The position numbers were made by a program, and so were the translations under genes. Below are positions 26,450 to 34,880 of a DNA stretch of 64,000 nt, one piece after another. Within the stretch, counting starts at the first letter, position 1. Each line of letters opens with the position of its first letter. Source of the DNA: Poriferisulfidus sp963668445 (GTDB lineage Bacteria > Pseudomonadota > Gammaproteobacteria > Poriferisulfidales > Poriferisulfidaceae); NCBI GenBank assembly GCA_963668445.1, contig OY764335.1, positions 682,001-746,000 on the forward strand. The letters are read 5' to 3'. Under the pieces are notes generated by a model. That model saw nothing but the letters and a program-made list of their open reading frames with translations. It ran no database searches and was not told the DNA's origin.

Positions 26450-27508
26450 ATGAACCGCTCGCCCATGCCGCCGCCTGACATGCCGCCGTTGTGCGAGCGC
26501 GTGCAGGCCAACTGCGACATCTCGGACGCTCATCATGCCGGCACCTTGACCCTATGTGTCTATCTGCTGAAGATGCGCGAGTATTTCCGCTGGGAGATGG
26601 GCTTGGGCTTCGAGGCTTCGCTGCCGCGCGATGCCCTAGGGCAATGGATCCAGGAACGCGAGCAGCGCTGGGAGAATCTGGACGAGGCTTCCTTCCAGCC
26701 GATGCGGATCCGAGGCCGGGCGTACGACCCGTTCGATGCCGAGGCGATCAATGCGGCCCTGTTGCCGCAGGGCTACGTGTACAGCGCCGGCCTGGGCGCC
26801 CGCGGCGTGCCGCATTTCTTTCTGGGGCGGCTTCTCGGCCAGCAGGGGCGCGGCGACTGCCGGATCTACGAAGCGCAGGAGGAATGCGCCCGAGACCTTG
26901 CGGCGCCGCCGGCGATGACGCTGGGGCGCACGATCTTCGTGCGCCGCGAATCCTTGCGGCGCATGCTGTGGGAGCGCGTTCAGGAATGGCGCTGGGACCG
27001 TCGCGAGAATGCCTTGGGCGAAGCCTTGCGCTGCTATCCGTTCGACACGGACCTCGAGGCGGCGCTGGATGCCATGGCGCGGCACGAGACGCGTACGGTG
27101 ATTCTGCATGAACTGGGGGAGATCGAAGCGGGTCGGGAGTTGGGCGAAGCATGGCACGAACTGCTGCAGGCTTTGCCGCGCGGCCCTGCGGAGTTGGGCT
27201 TGCGTGCCGTGCGTGATCATTGGGCGGATTGCTGCAGCACGCTGCCGGCGCTTCTGGAGGCCGGCGACCGTGCCGCGCTGCTGTTTTATCGGGCCAATTT
27301 GACGGGCGTGCGGCGGCAGTTGTTCCCGAATCTGGCGGCGGCGTTCGAGGCGTGGTGCGACGACCGGGACGAGCGCCGGTTGCGCGACGCGGTCGCTGGC
27401 GGCCGCAAGCATTGGGCGGAAACTGCCAAGCACCTGCTGCAGACGGGGTGCGAGGCGAAGGATCCGGCTCGCCTGCTGACAGAGGCGCTGGAGGCTGCGG
27501 CACTATGA
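26450..27508 (+). CDS. conserved protein of unknown function (resembles the Sfum_1244 family)
   Basis: A 352-residue soluble protein without signal peptide or membrane segments. It shows the blocks QANCDISDAHHAG, LCVYLLKMREYFRWEMG, YDPFDAEAINAALLPQG and MTLGRTIFVRRESLRRMLWE, which from memory match a conserved family annotated as Sfum_1244; its biochemical role is unknown to me. ATG 26450 starts just before the conserved region; a longer frame exists upstream. The stop overlaps the oxygenase gene by four bases (ATGA), so the product probably works with it or is at least made with it. Confidence 0.75.
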   Translation: MNRSPMPPPDMPPLCERVQANCDISDAHHAGTLTLCVYLLKMREYFRWEMGLGFEASLPRDALGQWIQEREQRWENLDEASFQPMRIRGRAYDPFDAEAINAALLPQGYVYSAGLGARGVPHFFLGRLLGQQGRGDCRIYEAQEECARDLAAPPAMTLGRTIFVRRESLRRMLWERVQEWRWDRRENALGEALRCYPFDTDLEAALDAMARHETRTVILHELGEIEAGRELGEAWHELLQALPRGPAELGLRAVRDHWADCCSTLPALLEAGDRAALLFYRANLTGVRRQLFPNLAAAFEAWCDDRDERRLRDAVAGGRKHWAETAKHLLQTGCEAKDPARLLTEALEAAAL

Positions 27509-28098
27509 GCGTAGCCGCCCAAGATGCAGGCGCGTTGCGGGAACTGGCGGCAGGAAGCTTCATCTGGCAGCAGGAAGGCGCTTTGTCCGCGGACCGTTGC
27601 CGCGGCATCATTGAGCGCTTCGAGGCGCATCCGGATAAAGGCCCCGGACGCACGGGCTCGGATGAGACCGAGCGGCCCGCTTTGAAACGCTCCACGGATC
27701 TACGGCTGTCCGGGCCGGAATGGTCGGATGCCGACAGTTGGCTGTTCGCATCCCTGTCTTCGGCGTTGCGCACGCTGCGCCGGTGCTATCCGTACTTCCG
27801 CGGCGCGTTCAAGGATCAAGGCTATGCGGTGCAGCGCACGAACCCCGGCGAGTACTACCACTGGCATGTGGATGCTGACAATGCCGCCTTGGCAAGCCGG
27901 CAACTGGTGGCCATTTGGTATCTGAACGACGTGCCGGGGCCGGGCGGCGAGACCGAGTTCCTGCACCAGCGGTTGAAAGTCCGCCCGGCCGCCGGGAGGC
28001 TTCTCCTGTTCCCGCCGTTCTGGACGCATCAGCATCGCGGTGTGACGCTGCAGCAAGGCGTGAAGTATCTGGCGACGACGTGGATCGTGTTCGCCTGA
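27505..28098 (+). CDS. 2-oxoglutarate/Fe(II)-dependent oxygenase, prolyl-4-hydroxylase-like
   Basis: A 197-residue double-stranded beta-helix oxygenase. The iron-binding H-x-D is in YYHWHVDAD, the distal His in FWTHQHRG, and a basic residue (R or K) follows for 2-oxoglutarate. The pattern GGETEFLHQRLKVRPAAGRLLLFP is typical of the P4Hc/PKHD group. The substrate cannot be told from sequence. It is translationally coupled to the preceding unknown gene and lies upstream of a membrane-lipid beta-oxidation operon. Confidence 0.85.
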   Translation: MSVAAQDAGALRELAAGSFIWQQEGALSADRCRGIIERFEAHPDKGPGRTGSDETERPALKRSTDLRLSGPEWSDADSWLFASLSSALRTLRRCYPYFRGAFKDQGYAVQRTNPGEYYHWHVDADNAALASRQLVAIWYLNDVPGPGGETEFLHQRLKVRPAAGRLLLFPPFWTHQHRGVTLQQGVKYLATTWIVFA

Positions 28099-28136
28099 GG
28101 CGTGCTTCGGAGGGCATCAAATAAAATAGGGGCATC

Positions 28137-29114
28137 ATGCCCAACATCCCCCGCTTCCGTTTCCAGCGCCTTCCGGAATGGAGCGATGCCGTGCAGGAGT
28201 GGCGCGAACGAATGGCGGCGCGCGGGGCTGCGGCCCGCGCTTGGGCCATGCGTGCGGCCGTGCGCTGGCTGGAAGGCGAGGCGGCCCGGCCGCAGGTGCT
28301 GTCGCCGATTAATTTCACGCATTTGATGGGCGAAGCGCGGATGGGCGATGTGCTGCTGGTGGAGGGGCACGCACGCGTATCGCGCGCCGTGCGTTCGATC
28401 ACGCGCAGCATTTGGACGCATGCGGCCTTGGTGGTCGGCAGGCTTGATGAGTTGCGGGACCCGGCCTTGCGTTCGCTGGCGCGCGCCGGCCTCGGGTCGG
28501 AGGAGATGGAGGCGCCGCTGCTGGTCGAATCGGAACTGGGCCGCGGCGTGTTCGTGTCGTCGCTGCTGCACTACCGCGAGGCGCATCTGCGCTTGTGCCG
28601 GCCCCGCGGGCTGAGCTACGCCGACGCGCGGCGCGTGGCGACCTATGCACTGCTGCATCTGGGCGCCAGCTATAACGTGCGGCAGATTCTGGATCTGGCC
28701 CGCTTTCTGGTGCCTTGGTGGGTGTTCATGCCGCGCCGCTGGCATTCGTCGCTGTTCGAGAGCCATCACCAGGAGCCGACGCGGCTGATTTGTTCGACCA
28801 TGATCGCCCGCGCCTTCAACCGCGTTCGCTTTCCGGTGCTGCCGCTGATCGTGGAGAAGGCGGGGCGGCCCGTGTTGCTGGAGCGTAGCGCGCGGTTGAT
28901 TACGCCCTCGGATTTCGATCACTCGCCGTACTTCGATGTCATTAAATACCCGCTTCTGGGCCGGGACGACATCGGCTTCTACCGCAAACTTCCGTGGTCA
29001 GAGGACCAAGGTCTGGAAATCGAACGCGTAAGATCCTTTTTGGAAGACCCCGGCGTCTGGCGCGTGCAGCTGGATGAGTCGGAGCCGCAAGCCGGTCGGG
29101 AAGGGCTGGAATGA
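28137..29114 (+). CDS. YiiX/YebB-like permuted papain-fold protein
   Basis: A 325-residue protein of the circularly permuted NlpC/P60 (LRAT/YiiX-like) class. The putative catalytic His comes first (WTHAALVVG, with GDVLLVEG upstream). The nucleophile Cys comes near residue 220 (LICSTMIARAF), the reverse of normal papain order. Members act as thiol hydrolases or acyltransferases on amide or lipid substrates; the substrate here is unknown. There is no clear signal peptide, and the N-terminal 50 residues are a basic helix. Its stop overlaps fadE by four bases, linking it to fatty-acid metabolism. Confidence 0.8.
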   Translation: MPNIPRFRFQRLPEWSDAVQEWRERMAARGAAARAWAMRAAVRWLEGEAARPQVLSPINFTHLMGEARMGDVLLVEGHARVSRAVRSITRSIWTHAALVVGRLDELRDPALRSLARAGLGSEEMEAPLLVESELGRGVFVSSLLHYREAHLRLCRPRGLSYADARRVATYALLHLGASYNVRQILDLARFLVPWWVFMPRRWHSSLFESHHQEPTRLICSTMIARAFNRVRFPVLPLIVEKAGRPVLLERSARLITPSDFDHSPYFDVIKYPLLGRDDIGFYRKLPWSEDQGLEIERVRSFLEDPGVWRVQLDESEPQAGREGLE

Positions 29115-31567
29115 TGGGCATGGTCGCCGAAGTGCTGCTGCAGCTGCTCGGCGCCTTGCTGCTGCTGCTCGCGTGGGCGGCGCTGGCGCTGTACATGGGC
29201 CGCCTCGTCTGGTGGGCGGCGGCTTCGGGAGCAGCCCTGCTGCTTTGGGCAGCATGGTTCGGCCCGCCGGTCGGATGGCTGCTTTTGGTGCTGCTCGCTT
29301 GGGCCGCCCCGACGCTGCTTTGGATGCTGCCAGAAGTGCGCCGCATGGCAATCGTGCGGCCGCTATGGCGGCGGCTGCGGAAGCGGCTGCCGGCCCTGTC
29401 GGATACGGAGCGCGAAGCACTGGAAGCCGGAGAGGCAGGCTGGGAGACGGCGCTGTTTGCCGGCACGCCGAACTGGGGCGAAGTGCTGCGCGGCGAGCCG
29501 GTGGAGCTAAGCGAGCGGGAGCAGGCGTTTCTGGACGGGCCTGTGGAGCGCTTGTGCGCCATGCTGGACGATTGGCAGATTTCGGTACAGGACTTCGACC
29601 TCCCGGCCGAAGCATGGCAATGCTTGCGGCAGGAGAAGTTCTTTGGTATGACGTTGCCGGAGGAGTACGGCGGCCTAGGTTTTTCGGCGCGGGCGCATTC
29701 GGAAGTCGTGGTGAAGATCGCCAGCCGCAGTGTGACGGCAGCCGTGACGGTGATGGTGCCCAACTCGCTGGGTCCGGGCAAGTTGTTGCTGCACTATGGG
29801 ACGCCGGAGCAGAAGGAACGGTATTTGCCGCGGCTGGCGCAGGGCGAAGAAGTGCCATGTTTCGGGCTGACCGGCCCGCATGCGGGTTCGGACGCGGCCT
29901 CCATTCCAGACACGGGCGTGGTGTGCCGGCAGCCGATGGGCGAGGAGGAGGTGCTTGGCATCCTTCTGAACTGGGAGAAGCGCTACATCACGCTGGCGCC
30001 CGTTGCGACGTTGCTCGGCTTGGCTTTCAGGCTCTACGATCCGGAGGGGCTGCTGGAGGGGCCGCGCGACCGCGGCATCACACTGGCGCTGGTCGCGGCG
30101 GATGCGCCGGGCGTGGAAATCGGAATGCGGCACATGCCGCTGCAAGTGCCGTTCATGAACGGACCGATTCGTGGCCGCGATGTCTTTATTCCGCTCGACC
30201 AGGTGATCGGTGGGCGCGAGGGCGTTGGCCGCGGCTGGCGGATGCTGATGGAGTGCTTGGGCGAAGGACGCAGCCTGTCGCTACCGGCCTTGGCGGCGGC
30301 GGCGGCCAAGCATGTCGCCCGGCGGACGGGAGCTTATGCCGCCGTGCGGCGGCAGTTCGAGCAGCCGATCGCACGCTTCGAAGGCGTTCAGGCGGTGCTG
30401 GCTGCCATTGGCGGCAATGCATACCTGATGGATGCGGTGCGGGTCGAAGTCGCACGTCTGGTCGATCGGCAGGCGTGCTCGTCGGTGGCTTCGGCGATCG
30501 CCAAGCAGCAGCTGACCGAGCGGATGCGCCGCGTCGTGCTGGCCGGTATGGACATCCATGCTGGTGCCGGCATTTGCGTCGGGCCTCGCAATGCCATAGC
30601 CCGCTTGTACCAAGCGGTGCCCATCGCCATTACGGTTGAGGGCACCAATTTGCTGACGCGCAACATGATTATTTTCGGGCAGGGGCTGGCGCGTTGCCAT
30701 CCGCATTTGCTGCGCGAGATGGAATGCCTTCGGATGGACGCGGATGCGGAGGCGCTGGAGGCGTTCGAGCAGGAGTTTTGCCAGCATGTCGGCGCGACCG
30801 TCCGCAATGCTTGCCGGACGCTGTTGCTGGGCATGACGGGCGGACGCTGGCCGGTGCCCGCAGCGCTGCCTGCGTCGTACCGGGCGTTGGCGCGGCAGGC
30901 GGCCTGCTTTGCGTGGGCCGTGGATATCTTGCTGCTGCGCTACGGCGGTTCGCTCAAGCGCCGCGAACGGCTGTCGGCGCGCTTGGCCGACATGCTGGCT
31001 GCGCAATACATGGCGGTTTGCGTTATTCGTCGCTATCAAGCCGAGGGAGCCCTTGCCGAGGAGCGGCCGCTGCGCGACTGGGCACTGGCGGAATGCCGGC
31101 GCGGGTTCGATGCGGCACTGGATGGCTTGCTCGGCAATCTGGATGCAGTGTGGCTGCGCCTGCTGCTGCGGATGAGCACCCGGCCGCTGGGGAGTCCTCC
31201 GCGAGCGCATCGCGATGCGGCGGATCGCGCCGTGGCGCAGCTGCTGACTACGCCCGGGCCCGTACGCGAACGGCTATGCACCGGCATCCATCATGATCCG
31301 AACGGTCCGGGCGAACAGCTGGAGCAGGCTTTCGCCGAGACGGTCGAACTTGATCCGGTGCGGCAGGCCGTTCGGGAAGCGCTCCGCGACGGGCGCATCG
31401 CCGCGTATGAGCATGGCATCGATTGGGAGCAGGTCGTGCAGGAGGGCGTGCTAACGGCGGCGCAGGCTGAGAAGCTGCGTCAGGCGGATCGGCGGATGGA
31501 TGCGATTCTGGCGGTGGACGAGTTCGAGCCCGATGCTTGGGGCCGCGAGGGCGTGCGGCAGGCATGA
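29111..31567 (+). CDS. fadE: acyl-CoA dehydrogenase (FadE type)
   Basis: An 818-residue enzyme close in length to E. coli FadE (814). It catalyses the first oxidation of acyl-CoA to enoyl-CoA with transfer of electrons to an acceptor. Two hydrophobic segments at about residues 1-60 anchor it in the membrane. The flavin core (about 80-560) shows FFGMTLPEEYGGLGFSA, FGLTGPHAGSDAASIPDTG and the VEGTNLLTRNM block. A DUF1974-type C-terminal domain follows. It is the first dedicated beta-oxidation gene of an operon in which each gene overlaps or nearly touches the next. Confidence 0.95.
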   Translation: MMGMVAEVLLQLLGALLLLLAWAALALYMGRLVWWAAASGAALLLWAAWFGPPVGWLLLVLLAWAAPTLLWMLPEVRRMAIVRPLWRRLRKRLPALSDTEREALEAGEAGWETALFAGTPNWGEVLRGEPVELSEREQAFLDGPVERLCAMLDDWQISVQDFDLPAEAWQCLRQEKFFGMTLPEEYGGLGFSARAHSEVVVKIASRSVTAAVTVMVPNSLGPGKLLLHYGTPEQKERYLPRLAQGEEVPCFGLTGPHAGSDAASIPDTGVVCRQPMGEEEVLGILLNWEKRYITLAPVATLLGLAFRLYDPEGLLEGPRDRGITLALVAADAPGVEIGMRHMPLQVPFMNGPIRGRDVFIPLDQVIGGREGVGRGWRMLMECLGEGRSLSLPALAAAAAKHVARRTGAYAAVRRQFEQPIARFEGVQAVLAAIGGNAYLMDAVRVEVARLVDRQACSSVASAIAKQQLTERMRRVVLAGMDIHAGAGICVGPRNAIARLYQAVPIAITVEGTNLLTRNMIIFGQGLARCHPHLLREMECLRMDADAEALEAFEQEFCQHVGATVRNACRTLLLGMTGGRWPVPAALPASYRALARQAACFAWAVDILLLRYGGSLKRRERLSARLADMLAAQYMAVCVIRRYQAEGALAEERPLRDWALAECRRGFDAALDGLLGNLDAVWLRLLLRMSTRPLGSPPRAHRDAADRAVAQLLTTPGPVRERLCTGIHHDPNGPGEQLEQAFAETVELDPVRQAVREALRDGRIAAYEHGIDWEQVVQEGVLTAAQAEKLRQADRRMDAILAVDEFEPDAWGREGVRQA

Positions 31568-32856
31568 GCGCAGGCCGCACGGTCTATATCGTCGATGGGC
31601 GGCGCACGCCGATCCTGAGGGCGGGTCGCGTGCCGGGGCCGTTTACGGCCAGCGATTTGGCGGTGGCATGCAGCAGGGATCTGCTGACCCGCCATGCATG
31701 CATCTGGAATCGCCTCGACGAGACGGTCTGGGGCTGCGCGATGCCGGGCGAGAGGGAAGCGAATGTCGCGCGCATCATTGGCGAGCGCTTGGGGCTGGGG
31801 CATCACGTGCCGGCGCATTCGGTGCAGCGCAATTGCGCATCCGGCCTGCAGGCGCTGGATGCTGCCGCGCAGCGCATCGCGCAAGGCGCATCCGAACTGG
31901 TTTTGGCGGGTGGCACGGAAGCGATGAGCTGGGCGCCGCTGCTCTATAACCGGGAGTACATGATTTGGCTGGCGCAGATGCGGTCCGCACGATGGCTATG
32001 GTCGCGATGGCAAGCGCTGGCGCGTTTCCGCCTGCGCATGCTGAGGCCCGTATCCGGCTTGGAATGCGGTCTGACGGATCCGCTGACGGGCTACACGATG
32101 GGGCAGACGGCGGAAGAGCTCGCCTATCGGTTCAAAATCTCGCGCCATGCGATGGACATGTTTGCATTGGAGAGCCACGAGTTGGCGGCGCGGGCTCAGG
32201 ACGCCAGCATCTTCGAGGACGAAATCGTGGCGCTGTTCGATTTGCAGGGCCGCAGCTACGAGCAGGATCAAGGCGTGCGTCGCGATACTTCGGTCGAGAA
32301 GCTGCGCCGCTTGCGGCCGGCCTTCGATCCCGCAGTGGGCAAGGTGACGGCGGGCAACAGCGCGCAAATCAGCGACGGCGCCGCCGCGCTTCTGCTAGCC
32401 TCGGAAGAAGCCGTCGAACGCTACCGGCTTCCGGTTCTGGGGATTCTGCATCCGGTCAGTTGGGCCGCTCTGGAACCGACCCTCATGGGTCTTGGGCCCG
32501 TGCATGCGATGCGGAACCTGCTGGAACAGACCGGGGTTGCCGTGCCGGAAATCGACTGCTTCGAAATCAACGAGGCGTTCGCTGCGCAGGTTCTGGCATG
32601 CTTGAAGGCATGGAGCGACGAGGCGTATGTGCGCGAGGCCTTGGGGCGCGAAGCGCCGTTGCCGCCAATTGATCGGGAACGCCTCAATCCGCATGGCGGC
32701 GCCGTGGCGCTGGGTCATCCGGTCGGCATGTCGGGAGCGCGGATTGTGCTGCATGTGCTCAAGCAGTTGCAGCACATGGGCGGCCGGTTCGGCGTTGCCA
32801 GCCTATGCGTGGGCGGCGGCCAAGGCGGCGCCGCGCTGCTGGAGCACGTGCGATGA
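31564..32856 (+). CDS. fadI: 3-ketoacyl-CoA thiolase / acetyl-CoA acetyltransferase
   Basis: A 430-residue thiolase that cleaves 3-ketoacyl-CoA in the last step of beta-oxidation. The nucleophilic Cys is in SVQRNCASGLQAL, the His/Asn loop is EINEAFAAQ, and the second His and Cys are in NPHGGAVALGHPVGMSGAR and ASLCVGGGQGG. The insertion of about 40 residues after TEAMSWAPLL fits the FadI-type trifunctional-like thiolases rather than biosynthetic PhaA. ATG 31564 overlaps the fadE stop. Confidence 0.92.
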   Translation: MSAGRTVYIVDGRRTPILRAGRVPGPFTASDLAVACSRDLLTRHACIWNRLDETVWGCAMPGEREANVARIIGERLGLGHHVPAHSVQRNCASGLQALDAAAQRIAQGASELVLAGGTEAMSWAPLLYNREYMIWLAQMRSARWLWSRWQALARFRLRMLRPVSGLECGLTDPLTGYTMGQTAEELAYRFKISRHAMDMFALESHELAARAQDASIFEDEIVALFDLQGRSYEQDQGVRRDTSVEKLRRLRPAFDPAVGKVTAGNSAQISDGAAALLLASEEAVERYRLPVLGILHPVSWAALEPTLMGLGPVHAMRNLLEQTGVAVPEIDCFEINEAFAAQVLACLKAWSDEAYVREALGREAPLPPIDRERLNPHGGAVALGHPVGMSGARIVLHVLKQLQHMGGRFGVASLCVGGGQGGAALLEHVR

Positions 32857-34877
32857 ACCAGTGGCGCCACTGGCGGTTGACCTGGGATCAGGACGGCAAT
32901 GTGGAGCTGCTGCTCGAGGTTTCGGGCCGCTCGGCCAATGTGTTGCATCGGGAGGTCCTAGACGAATTCGAAGACGTGCTGGATCGCTTGAATGCGATGG
33001 CTCCGCCCGGGGTGATTCTGGGCACGAGCCCAGGGCGCGCGTTTTCGGTCGGTGCGGACGTGCGCGAATTCTCGGGTTTGCGCAGCCGCCAAGAGGCGTT
33101 GCAGATGCTGCAGCGCGGGCAAGAGCTGTTTGAGCGCTGGAGCCAACTGGAATGCCCGACGGCAGCAGCCATTCGCGGCTATTGCTTGGGCGGCGGGCTG
33201 GAATTGGCGCTGGCCTGCGACTACCGGGTGGCGGAATACCGTCCGGACAGCCGGATCGGACTGCCGGAAGTGCGGCTTGGCATCCACCCCGGCTATGGCG
33301 GCACCGTGCGCTTGGCGGAAGTGATTGGCGACGTGCAGGCTTTGCAGCTATGCGCCATGGGCAAGTCTGTGACGGTGGCGCAGGCGCGGCGCATGGAATT
33401 GGTGGATTTGATGGTGTCGGCGAGGCATTTGCACGCTGCGGCGCGGTTGCTGCTCAAGCACGGAGAGAAGCCTCGGCGGGCGCCTTGGTGGCAGCGCCTG
33501 CCGCACATGCCGGCATTGCGCTGGCCGGTGGTAGCGGTCTATTTGCGCATCATGCGCAAACTCCTGCCAAAGCACCAGTACCCGGCGCCGTACCTCATGC
33601 TGGCGCATTGGCAGCGGATGAGTTCGAAGCGTGGGGAAGCCCTGCGGCAAGAAGCGGAATCGGTGGCGACGCTGTGCGAATACCCGCAGACGCGGCAGAT
33701 GGTGCGGGCATTCCTCTTGCGCGAGGAACTCAAGCACTCGTTTCCGAAAGACGATGCGGTCGCCCATGTGCATGTCGTCGGCGCTGGTGCGATGGGTGCC
33801 GACATTGCCAGCTGGTGCGCGATGCAGGGCTTGCGCGTCACGTTGCATGACGTCGATATGGCGGGGCTTGGACGGGCCGTTGGGCGGGCGCACCGCCGGA
33901 TGCTGCGGCGAGGCTACGATGTGCAGGATGCCATGGACTTGCTGCACCCGGATCCGCAAGGCGCGGGCATCGCATCCGCAGACGTGGTCATCGAGGCCAT
34001 CATCGAGAAGCGCGAGGCCAAGCAGCAGCTGTTCCGATCGTTGGAGGCACGTCTGAAGCCGGAGGCGCTGCTGGCGACCAACACGTCCAGCTTGCCGCTG
34101 GCCGAACTGGCCGATGCGTTGCGCGACCCGGAGCGGCTGGTCGGCATCCATTTCTTCAACCCGGTGAATCGGATCAAGTTGGTGGAGGTCATCCATCATG
34201 GCGCCGGGCAGGAGGCGCTAATCCGCCAGGCAGGCAGTTTCGTGCGGCGCATTGATCGGCTGCCGGCAGTCGTGCGTTCGACGCCGGGCTTCATGGTGAA
34301 CCGCATCTTGATGCCGTACGTGCTGGAAGCCATGCTCTTGCGCGAGGAGGGCGTGTCCGCCGCGACCATTGATCGGGCGGCGACAGAGTTCGGAATGCCC
34401 GTCGGGCCACTGGAGTTGGCGGACCTCGTCGGGCTAGATATCTGCATGGCGGCCGGTGCTGTGCTGGAGCAGGCGTACGGTCTGGCGGTTCCGAAGATCC
34501 TGCAGGACATGGTCGCTGCCGGGGATTTGGGCTTCAAGTCGGAAAGCGGGTTTTACAAATGGCCGGACGGCGACAAGCAGGGGCGGCGCGGGCGGGTTCC
34601 GCCGCCGGGCTGCACCGAGCGTTTGGTGCTCAGCATGGTGCGGGCAGCCGTGCATTGCTTGCACGACGACGTGGTGGAAAGCGCCGACATGATCGATGCC
34701 GGCATGATGCTGGCGGCCGGTTTCGCGCCGCATCTGGGCGGGCCGTTGCAAATGGTGCGGACGGAAGGGGCGGAGAATATGCGCCGCCGCTTGGAGCAAT
34801 TGGAGAAGCATTGCGGGCCGCGCTTTGCGCCAGGCCCGGGCTGGGACTCCGAGCGATTGCGATCTTCGCCCGTGTGA
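32853..34877 (+). CDS. fadJ: multifunctional enoyl-CoA hydratase / 3-hydroxyacyl-CoA dehydrogenase
   Basis: A 674-residue FadJ/FadB-type alpha subunit. The N-terminal crotonase domain has the oxyanion block GRAFSVGADVREF and two catalytic Glu residues, in GGGLELALACDYR and GLPEVRLGIHPGYGGT. The dehydrogenase domain begins VHVVGAGAMGADIA (Rossmann), has the NTSSLPL and GIHFFNPVNRIKLVEV blocks, and two C-terminal helical repeats. It partners the thiolase encoded by the overlapping upstream gene. It is somewhat shorter than E. coli FadJ (714). Confidence 0.94.
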   Translation: MNQWRHWRLTWDQDGNVELLLEVSGRSANVLHREVLDEFEDVLDRLNAMAPPGVILGTSPGRAFSVGADVREFSGLRSRQEALQMLQRGQELFERWSQLECPTAAAIRGYCLGGGLELALACDYRVAEYRPDSRIGLPEVRLGIHPGYGGTVRLAEVIGDVQALQLCAMGKSVTVAQARRMELVDLMVSARHLHAAARLLLKHGEKPRRAPWWQRLPHMPALRWPVVAVYLRIMRKLLPKHQYPAPYLMLAHWQRMSSKRGEALRQEAESVATLCEYPQTRQMVRAFLLREELKHSFPKDDAVAHVHVVGAGAMGADIASWCAMQGLRVTLHDVDMAGLGRAVGRAHRRMLRRGYDVQDAMDLLHPDPQGAGIASADVVIEAIIEKREAKQQLFRSLEARLKPEALLATNTSSLPLAELADALRDPERLVGIHFFNPVNRIKLVEVIHHGAGQEALIRQAGSFVRRIDRLPAVVRSTPGFMVNRILMPYVLEAMLLREEGVSAATIDRAATEFGMPVGPLELADLVGLDICMAAGAVLEQAYGLAVPKILQDMVAAGDLGFKSESGFYKWPDGDKQGRRGRVPPPGCTERLVLSMVRAAVHCLHDDVVESADMIDAGMMLAAGFAPHLGGPLQMVRTEGAENMRRRLEQLEKHCGPRFAPGPGWDSERLRSSPV

Positions 34878-34880
34878 GCC